Source: DATHWB01 sp040902855 (GTDB lineage Bacteria; Actinomycetota; Acidimicrobiia; Spongiisociales; ZC4RG35). Taken from it: 10,491 nucleotides of DNA. Shown piece by piece: positions 5,936 to 10,491 of this stretch. The translations under genes were made by a program, and so were the position numbers. Location: positions 1-10,491 of the forward strand of contig JBBDWN010000192.1 in NCBI GenBank assembly GCA_040902855.1, written 5' to 3'. Position 1 is the stretch's first letter. Each line of letters starts with the position of its first letter. Below the pieces are notes generated by a model. The model made no database searches and had not been told where the DNA came from. It saw only the letters and a program-made list of their open reading frames with translations.

Positions 5936-6337
5936 ATGAGCATCGTCGTCGGATACATCGACACTGCGGAGGGCAACGCCGCACTGGATCGCGCTATCGC
6001 GGAAGCGAAGCTGCGCGACGAGAAGCTGGTGGTGCTCCACTCCGCCGTCGGCGGTGCCGGCCAGACGGCCGAAGAGGCATTGGCAATCGGCGAGGCCATC
6101 GGCGCGGTTCAGGCGAGACTCGAAGCGGAAGGAGTCGACTATTCGACTCATGACTACGTGCGAGGAAACTCTCCGGCCGAAGACATCATGGCTGCCGTGC
6201 GTGACCACGCCGGGACGATGATCGTGATCGGCATCCGCACCCGCTCGGCGACCGGGAAGTTCTTGTTGGGCTCCAACGCCCTCGACATCCTGCACGACAC
6301 CGCCGTCCCGGTGCTGTGCGTGAAGGCGTCCTCCTGA
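5936..6337 (+). CDS. Universal stress protein (UspA family)
   Basis: This 133-residue protein is a single Usp domain, the usual length. It opens with the first strand SIVVGYIDTAEG, has the helix NAALDRAIAEAKL, LVVLHS for the second strand, and ends with FLLGSNALDILHDTAVPVLCV. The nucleotide motif is G-2x-G-9x-G-S in ATP-binding members; here it reads G99-I-R-T102, nine residues, G112-S113, so the middle glycine is a Thr. Some actinobacterial Usp proteins vary at this position, so ATP or adenosine binding is uncertain rather than excluded. The ATG at 5936 is preceded by AGAAGGGA with a 5-nt spacer; the frame stays open upstream to 5828 but that overlaps the divergent CoA-transferase. Likely a cytoplasmic stress or metabolic-state protein, probably dimeric by family analogy. 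Confidence 0.92.
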   Translation: MSIVVGYIDTAEGNAALDRAIAEAKLRDEKLVVLHSAVGGAGQTAEEALAIGEAIGAVQARLEAEGVDYSTHDYVRGNSPAEDIMAAVRDHAGTMIVIGIRTRSATGKFLLGSNALDILHDTAVPVLCVKASS

Positions 6338-6378
6338 CTCCAGCCGGCTGACACAAGGGCACGCGCCGGCCCACCGAG

Positions 6379-6384
6379 TACCCT
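6379..6384 (+). promoter_or_regulatory. Putative -10 element, leaderless promoter of udk
   Basis: TACCCT ends 8 nt before the GTG at 6393. There is no Shine-Dalgarno sequence between the two, which fits a leaderless mRNA. Confidence 0.5.
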
Positions 6385-6392
6385 CGTTTGCC

Positions 6393-7052
6393 GTGTCGTT
6401 GCCGCCCCCTCCGCGCTTCGAGCCCGATCCGTGGGCGACGTCGCGGACGATCGTCATCGGCCTGGGGGGTGGGTCAGGTTCGGGCAAGACCACGATCGCC
6501 GAGGCGCTCGTGGACGCCATCGCCGGCGTCGCCTACTTCCGGCATGACGACTACTACCGCCATCGGCCGGAGCTGACATTCGAGGATCGCACCAAGGTCA
6601 ACTATGACCACCCGGACTCCTTGGAGACCGCCCTGCTCGTGTCCCATCTCGAGACGTTGCGCTCCGGCCAGCCGATCGAGCGTCCCGTGTACGACTTCAC
6701 GACCCATCTGAGATCGGATGAGACCGTGCTCGTTGCCCCGGCACCGGTGGTGGTGGTCGAGGGAATTCTCGTGCTGGCGGACGCCGATCTCCGGCGGATG
6801 TTGGACTTGAAGATCTACGTCGACACCGACGCCGATCTCCGTCTGACCCGACGGATGGAGCGGGACATCTCAGAGCGGGGTCGTACGGCCGAGTCGGTCC
6901 TCACCCAGTATTTGACCACCGTCCGCCCGATGCATCTCGAGTTCGTCGAACCGTCCAAGAAGCACGCCGACATGATCATCCCCGGGGGTTTTCGGGTGGG
7001 GGCCGTCGCCACGGTCATCGAGATGATTCGCGGCCGTTTCTCCGGCGCCTGA
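6393..7052 (+). CDS. udk: Uridine kinase
   Basis: This 219-residue protein is a P-loop uridine/cytidine kinase of the pyrimidine salvage pathway (uridine or cytidine to UMP or CMP using ATP or GTP; EC 2.7.1.48). The Walker A is G25-G-G-S-G-S-G-K-T33. Further family landmarks are H51-D-D-Y-Y55, N70-Y-D-H-P-D-S76, Y100-D-F102, the strand VVVVEGILVL (119-128), the lid segment RLTRRMERDISERGR (150-164) and the C-terminal EPSKKHADMIIP (186-197). About 18 proline-rich residues precede the first strand, slightly longer than in E. coli Udk. I keep the GTG at 6393 because the TACCCT promoter is set for it. It sits 55 bp after the stress gene and is probably transcribed by itself. Confidence 0.93.
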   Translation: MSLPPPPRFEPDPWATSRTIVIGLGGGSGSGKTTIAEALVDAIAGVAYFRHDDYYRHRPELTFEDRTKVNYDHPDSLETALLVSHLETLRSGQPIERPVYDFTTHLRSDETVLVAPAPVVVVEGILVLADADLRRMLDLKIYVDTDADLRLTRRMERDISERGRTAESVLTQYLTTVRPMHLEFVEPSKKHADMIIPGGFRVGAVATVIEMIRGRFSGA

Positions 7053-7056
7053 CCAC

Positions 7057-7074
7057 AGCCTGCTCCGGCGGGCT
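7057..7074 (+). terminator. Weak hairpin after udk
   Basis: AGCCTGC (7057-7063) can pair with GCGGGCT (7068-7074) through seven pairs, one of them a T-G wobble, around a 4-nt loop. TGTCGT follows, not a true T-run. It lies 5 nt past the udk stop codon and before the next promoter, so it may be a weak terminator. Confidence 0.3.
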
Positions 7075-7090
7075 TGTCGTCGTGCGCCGG

Positions 7091-7096
7091 TACCCT
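7091..7096 (+). promoter_or_regulatory. Putative -10 element, leaderless promoter of the TPM-like gene
   Basis: TACCCT ends 7 nt before the GTG at 7104, the same hexamer as before udk. It selects GTG 7104 over the upstream ATG at 7074; choosing 7104 also puts the signal peptide at the very N-terminus. Confidence 0.55.
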
Positions 7097-7103
7097 CTCG
7101 CAT

Positions 7104-8390
7104 GTGAATCGGTTGCTGACGATCGCCTTCTTGCTGCTCCTCGTCGCACCGACGGCGATTCCAGTCGCTGCCCAGGCGCAGGACGACGTCTCGGACGAAC
7201 TCGAGTTGCGTCGGTACTACATCGGGCAGGGTGCGGACATCTCGATCGACGAGATGGAGGACCTGGTCGACAGGTTCGAGGGGTTCGGGTTCGTCGCCCT
7301 CGGTGCGACCCCCGACGGAGGAGCCGACCTGCTGGCGGACCGGTTGCGCGGCGGCGCACCGTCGGTGGAAACGATCGTGGTCCTCACCGCCGACGAGGCA
7401 GGCTCCGCCTCCGCCGTATACGACGACGACGCGCTCGACGAGGCGTTCGATGTCGCGTTCGCGACCACGGGCGACACCTACCTGCGCGACTTCGAGCAGG
7501 TGGCCAGCGCCCTCGTCAGCCACACCGGCACTCCTCCCCCGGGTCCCGACGAAACGATCCCGCCGGTGACGCCTGCGGGAGAAGGACGCATCCCGGTCGT
7601 CTGGCTGCTGGTCGCCGGCGCCGTGGCGTACTTCGGGTATCGCATGTGGCGCAACAGCAAGGACGACGACCGTGCGGTCGGCCGCCGATTCGCCGAGGCC
7701 AAGCGTGAGATCGAGGCGCAGGTGGCGGTCGTCGCCGACCAGATACTCGAATTGTCCGATCGTCCTGACCTTCCGGCTCACACGGAGGCCACCGCGCACT
7801 TCCGGGCCGCATCCGAGGTCTTTCGGTCGGCCGAGGAGCGTCTCGCCGAAGCGACGACGACGGCAGACTTCGAAGCACTGGCAGACGACCTCGACGATGC
7901 CCGGTGGGAACTCGCTGCTGCCGATGCGCTCCTCGACGGCCATCCTGTTCCCGACAAACCGGAGGACGACCACCCGCCCCCCTGCTTCTTCGACCCCACC
8001 CACGGGGCCGGCACCGAGACTGCCGAGTTGGCGACCGCCACCGGCACCAGAACCGTCATGGTGTGCCGGGCGGACGCCGAGCGTCTCCGTCAGGGTGAAC
8101 ACCCCGCGCCGCGTACGGTCACCGTCGATGGCCGGGGGGTCCCTGCTCCCCAGGCGCCGCGCAGTCACGGTGGCGGCGGCATGGATGCCCTCGACATCTT
8201 CTCGATCCTGGTGGGAGGGATGGGCGACGCTGTCGGTTACCGCTGGCGTGGTGGTCGCCGGCGTCGCCCCAATGTGTTCGGTGGCGTGGGCGGCGGCTTC
8301 GGTGGCGGAGGGAGATCCCGCGGATCGGCATCTTCGTCCCGACCTTCGACCGGGTCGCGCTCCATCGGCCGGGCACGTCGGGGGCGCTGA
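7104..8390 (+). CDS. Membrane-anchored TPM-like protein next to pspA
   Basis: This 428-residue protein has, in order: a signal peptide (1-25, likely cut after AQA); an acidic extracytoplasmic region of about 110 residues (30-140) that loosely resembles a TPM domain; a Pro-rich spacer; one transmembrane helix (about 163-180, VVWLLVAGAVAYFGY); a charged helical, probably coiled-coil stretch (190-275); a segment with C294 in PCFFDPTHG and C321 in VMVCRADAERL, a pattern I associate with actinobacterial TPM-domain proteins; and a Gly/Arg/Ser-rich tail (354-428). The topology predicts the N-terminal domain outside and the helical and Cys regions in the cytoplasm. PspA follows 44 bp downstream, so a membrane-stress role with PspA is likely. 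The TPM assignment is moderate because the domain is short and divergent. I chose GTG 7104 because it fits the promoter and exposes the signal peptide. Confidence 0.75.
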   Translation: MNRLLTIAFLLLLVAPTAIPVAAQAQDDVSDELELRRYYIGQGADISIDEMEDLVDRFEGFGFVALGATPDGGADLLADRLRGGAPSVETIVVLTADEAGSASAVYDDDALDEAFDVAFATTGDTYLRDFEQVASALVSHTGTPPPGPDETIPPVTPAGEGRIPVVWLLVAGAVAYFGYRMWRNSKDDDRAVGRRFAEAKREIEAQVAVVADQILELSDRPDLPAHTEATAHFRAASEVFRSAEERLAEATTTADFEALADDLDDARWELAAADALLDGHPVPDKPEDDHPPPCFFDPTHGAGTETAELATATGTRTVMVCRADAERLRQGEHPAPRTVTVDGRGVPAPQAPRSHGGGGMDALDIFSILVGGMGDAVGYRWRGGRRRRPNVFGGVGGGFGGGGRSRGSASSSRPSTGSRSIGRARRGR

Positions 8391-8395
8391 CCTCG

Positions 8396-8401
8396 TAAGC
8401 T
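8396..8401 (+). promoter_or_regulatory. Putative -10 element of pspA
   Basis: TAAGCT lies 33 nt before the GTG at 8435, leaving a short leader that contains the GAGGGG ribosome site. No clear -35 is visible. pspA may also be read through from the TPM-like gene, which ends only 44 bp upstream of it. Confidence 0.35.
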
Positions 8402-8420
8402 GGCTCGCAGTCGAGTCATT

Positions 8421-8429
8421 GAGGGGAAG
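8421..8429 (+). promoter_or_regulatory. Shine-Dalgarno site of pspA
   Basis: GAGGGGAAG, with GAGGGG 8 nt before the GTG at 8435, supports the non-ATG start. It contrasts with the leaderless-type starts of its neighbours. Confidence 0.65.
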
Positions 8430-8434
8430 TCATC

Positions 8435-9148
8435 GTGTTGAATCGAATCTGGGGTTATCTCAAGCAGTTGTTCCGTTCCACTGCCGAGTCGGCGATGGAT
8501 CCTGAGATCGAGATCGAGCAGGCGATCACCGATGCCCGCAAGCGCGACCAGGACCTGCGCAACCAGGCGGCCAAGGTCATCGCCCACCGCACACAGCTCG
8601 AACAGAAGATCGAACAGGCGGCGACGGCAGTCGGGGAAGGCCGCGAGACCGCCAAGCAGGCCTTGCTGCGCGCCGATCAGGCCAAGTCGGAGGGCGACAC
8701 CGAAGGCGTCGCACGCTGGACGCAGGCGGCGCAGTCTCTGGCGCTCAAGCTGCAGGCCTCCGAATCGAACCTCGAAGGTCTGAAGGGCCAGTACGAGGTG
8801 GCGATCGATCAGGCAGACGACGCCAAGGCCGCCGTCCAGTCGAACGCGATGCGCCTCCAGGAATTGGCGGCCAAGCGGATGCAACTCGTCGGTCAACTCG
8901 AGCAGGCGAAGATGCAGGAAGCCGTCAATTCTGCGGTCGAGTCGATCTCGACGTCGATGGAGATGGACAGCCCGTCCCTCGACAAGGTCGAAGACAAGAT
9001 CAACCAGCGTCTCGCCCAGGCGAAGGCCCAGACCGAATTGCGCGACGCCTCTCCGGAGGGTGCCGAGATGGAATTGAAGGAGTCGATCTCCCTCGCCCAG
9101 GCCGACGCCCGCCTCGCGGATCTCCGCAAGGAACTCGGATTGTCCTGA
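8435..9148 (+). CDS. pspA: PspA/IM30 family membrane-stress protein
   Basis: This 237-residue protein belongs to the PspA/Vipp1 family, bacterial relatives of ESCRT-III that polymerise on the inner face of the cytoplasmic membrane and protect it when it is damaged. The N-terminus is a short amphipathic helix (MLNRIWGYLKQLFRS), followed by DPEIEIEQAI (22-31), which opens the long helical hairpin. Residues 25-165 are almost entirely charged or Ala/Gln-rich coiled coil, including KQALLRADQAKSEGD, with a second coil from about 180 to the end and no transmembrane segment. The length is close to the family norm, without a long Vipp1-type extension. No PspF or PspBC is visible in the window; the preceding TPM-like membrane protein is the likely partner, as in other actinobacteria. 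GTG 8435 is favoured by the ribosome site and by placing the amphipathic helix first. Confidence 0.93.
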   Translation: MLNRIWGYLKQLFRSTAESAMDPEIEIEQAITDARKRDQDLRNQAAKVIAHRTQLEQKIEQAATAVGEGRETAKQALLRADQAKSEGDTEGVARWTQAAQSLALKLQASESNLEGLKGQYEVAIDQADDAKAAVQSNAMRLQELAAKRMQLVGQLEQAKMQEAVNSAVESISTSMEMDSPSLDKVEDKINQRLAQAKAQTELRDASPEGAEMELKESISLAQADARLADLRKELGLS

Positions 9149-9198
9149 GCCGAGCCGGCTTGAAGGCGATGCGTCCGGATCCTCGGCGGCGCGCCTCC

Positions 9199-9204
9199 TA
9201 CACT
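9199..9204 (+). promoter_or_regulatory. Putative -10 element, leaderless promoter of the EtfD-like gene
   Basis: TACACT ends 8 nt before the ATG at 9213, with no Shine-Dalgarno sequence in between. It follows the geometry seen before udk and the TPM-like gene. Confidence 0.5.
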
Positions 9205-9212
9205 CGCCGCCC

Positions 9213-10491
9213 ATGACCGCTGAGGACACGCGCGAAGAGATTCCACCTCGGTCGCTGCCGTCGGCGAGCCAGATCCTCCTCGCACTCGGTGTGCTCAGCG
9301 CACTCGGGACCCTGTCGCTGTGGTTTCTCGGGACGCTTCCCGCCAAGCACGATCCGGAGATCGGGCGGGTCGTGTTCGGCAACATTCCGACCGGCCTGAA
9401 AGCGGTCTTCTATCTGGCCACTTCGGCGGGCCTCGGCGTGTGCTTCTACCTCTTCTCGCTCCGGGCGAGAAACTGGGAGCGAGGTCAATCGGACAATCGG
9501 ACCGGTCAGTGGGGCGAGCGTTTTCGACGGCTCGAATCTGGTCTGCGAATGAAGACGTTGATGCGGGACCGCCAAGCCGGCCTCATGCACTCCATGGTCT
9601 ATTACGGGTTCATCGTCTTGTTCTTGGGAACGGTGACCCTCGAGATCGACCATCTGATGCCGTCGCAGTTCAAGTTCTTGGAGAACAGCGTCTACCTGGG
9701 CTACTCGTTCATCCTCGACGCCGCCGCCCTCGTGTATTTGGGCGGTCTGCTGTGGGCGTTGGGCCGCCGATACCTCCAGCGACCGTGGCGAATCCGCTCG
9801 AAGTCCAAGCCCGAGGACGGGTGGATCCTCGGTCTGCTGACGGTGATCGGTGTGACGGGGCTCCTCACCGAAGCAGCCCGCATCGCCGTCGATGGCCGCC
9901 CGGCGTTCGAGGTGTGGAGCTTCGTCGGCTATCCCCTCTCGACCCTGTTCGCTCCGGGCGCCGCGTCCGAGTGGCATCAGCTGTTCTGGACGGTGCACGC
10001 CGCTGCATTCGTCGGGTTCCTCGTGATGCTGCCCACCACCAAGCTGCGGCACATGGTGACGTCGCCTGCGAACATGTTCCTGTCGCCGAAGGACCGGCCG
10101 AAGGGGGCCATGAAGCCGATCCCGAACCTGATGGAAGTCGACGACATCGACACGATCGGGGCGTCGGTGATATCCGAGTTCACCTGGAAGCAGCTCTTCG
10201 ACACCGACGCGTGCACCGTGTGCGGCCGCTGCACATCGGTCTGTCCGGCCAGCATCACCGGGAAGCCGCTGGATCCTCGGGAGATCGTGCTGAAGACCGG
10301 TGAGGTGATGGCGGCTTCCGGCAGCCCGGTCGTCTCCCCGCCGGTCGGACTGGCGCCCGGGATCGTCATCGAAGGCGACTCGGTGTTCCAACGAGTGACG
10401 GCCGAAGAAGTGTGGTCGTGCACGACCTGCAGGGCGTGTGACGAGATCTGCCCGGTCAACATCGAGATCCTCGACAAGATCCTCGACATGC
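9213..10491 (+). CDS. EtfD/HdrD-like membrane Fe-S oxidoreductase, N-terminal part (runs off the window)
   Basis: The first 426 codons are visible and the frame is open at the right edge. The N-terminal half is a membrane domain like the NarI gamma subunit, with hydrophobic helices near 19-40, 62-82, 124-143, 160-183, 204-220 and 256-275; H126, H255 and H262 are candidate haem b ligands. A cytoplasmic region follows with two 4Fe-4S motifs: C334-x2-C337-x2-C340-x3-C344-P and C403-x2-C406-x2-C409-x3-C413-P. This order matches the actinobacterial Rv0338c family (EtfD), which takes electrons from ETF in fatty-acid beta-oxidation and passes them to the quinone pool; the family continues with Cys-rich CCG domains, which would lie outside this window. 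Related HdrD, DsrK or GlcF-type proteins are alternatives. The ATG start fits the TACACT promoter and an N-terminus facing the first helix. Confidence 0.87.
   Translation, partial: MTAEDTREEIPPRSLPSASQILLALGVLSALGTLSLWFLGTLPAKHDPEIGRVVFGNIPTGLKAVFYLATSAGLGVCFYLFSLRARNWERGQSDNRTGQWGERFRRLESGLRMKTLMRDRQAGLMHSMVYYGFIVLFLGTVTLEIDHLMPSQFKFLENSVYLGYSFILDAAALVYLGGLLWALGRRYLQRPWRIRSKSKPEDGWILGLLTVIGVTGLLTEAARIAVDGRPAFEVWSFVGYPLSTLFAPGAASEWHQLFWTVHAAAFVGFLVMLPTTKLRHMVTSPANMFLSPKDRPKGAMKPIPNLMEVDDIDTIGASVISEFTWKQLFDTDACTVCGRCTSVCPASITGKPLDPREIVLKTGEVMAASGSPVVSPPVGLAPGIVIEGDSVFQRVTAEEVWSCTTCRACDEICPVNIEILDKILDM

Noticed and set aside
6341..6350. Perfect 10-bp palindrome CAGCCGGCTG between usp and udk
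   Set aside because: It has no loop and no T-run, so it is not a terminator, and palindromes this short are expected by chance in GC-rich DNA.
6870..8168. Minus-strand open frame of 432 codons opposite udk and the TPM-like gene
   Set aside because: No family features; it spans two unrelated plus-strand genes and their intergenic gap, as shadow frames do in GC-rich DNA.
9149..9212. Possible terminator between pspA and the EtfD-like gene
   Set aside because: Only a 4-bp AGCC/GGCT pairing could be found and no T-run follows.
8237..9385. Long minus-strand open frame of 382 codons opposite pspA
   Set aside because: It is antisense to the TPM-like gene's end and to pspA, whose plus-strand protein is clearly PspA. 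The translation has no recognisable domain and reflects high GC.
9198..10391. Long minus-strand open frame of 397 codons at the right end
   Set aside because: It is antisense to the EtfD-like gene, whose transmembrane helices and two ferredoxin-type Cys motifs are unmistakable.

Overview
The window is GC-rich, tightly packed bacterial DNA that looks like an actinobacterium, perhaps a non-mycobacterial lineage such as Acidimicrobiia. The evidence is GTG starts, several apparently leaderless promoters, an Rv0338c/EtfD-like membrane Fe-S oxidoreductase, a TPM-like/PspA pair of the actinobacterial kind, and long antisense shadow ORFs typical of high GC. The taxonomic call is inference. No mobile element, CRISPR array, tRNA or rRNA is visible.

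Layout. Positions 1-165 are noncoding and hold two hairpins, one a perfect 15-bp two-part stem. From 3076 down to 166 on the minus strand runs a three-gene operon whose members overlap by ATGA: a short degenerate SDR-like protein without active-site residues, an intact FabG-type SDR reductase, and a 584-residue protein fusing a D-3-phosphoglycerate dehydrogenase core to a ParB-fold, SerK/SbnI-like free serine kinase domain. This fusion is the most unusual item here. It joins the entry enzyme of serine synthesis to a domain whose known relatives make O-phosphoserine from serine, in the place where the usual ASB/ACT serine-sensing region should be.

A GMC-family flavin alcohol oxidoreductase (3135-4688, plus strand) diverges from the operon across 58 bp and converges on a family III CoA-transferase (5853-4705, minus strand). 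A universal stress protein (5936-6337) diverges from the CoA-transferase. It is followed on the plus strand by uridine kinase (6393-7052), a membrane-anchored TPM-like protein (7104-8390), PspA (8435-9148), and the first 426 codons of an EtfD/HdrD-like membrane Fe-S oxidoreductase (from 9213). That last gene runs off the window's right edge.

How the genes may fit together. The SDR, GMC enzyme, CoA-transferase and EtfD-like protein fit lipid, alcohol and acyl-CoA metabolism, although only the three minus-strand genes look like an operon. The TPM-like protein and PspA look like an envelope-stress pair. Five genes share a TAnnnT hexamer ending 7-8 nt before the start codon, which predicts leaderless transcripts. 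The others have Shine-Dalgarno sequences. This pattern settles several start choices, notably 3076, 7104 and 9213.
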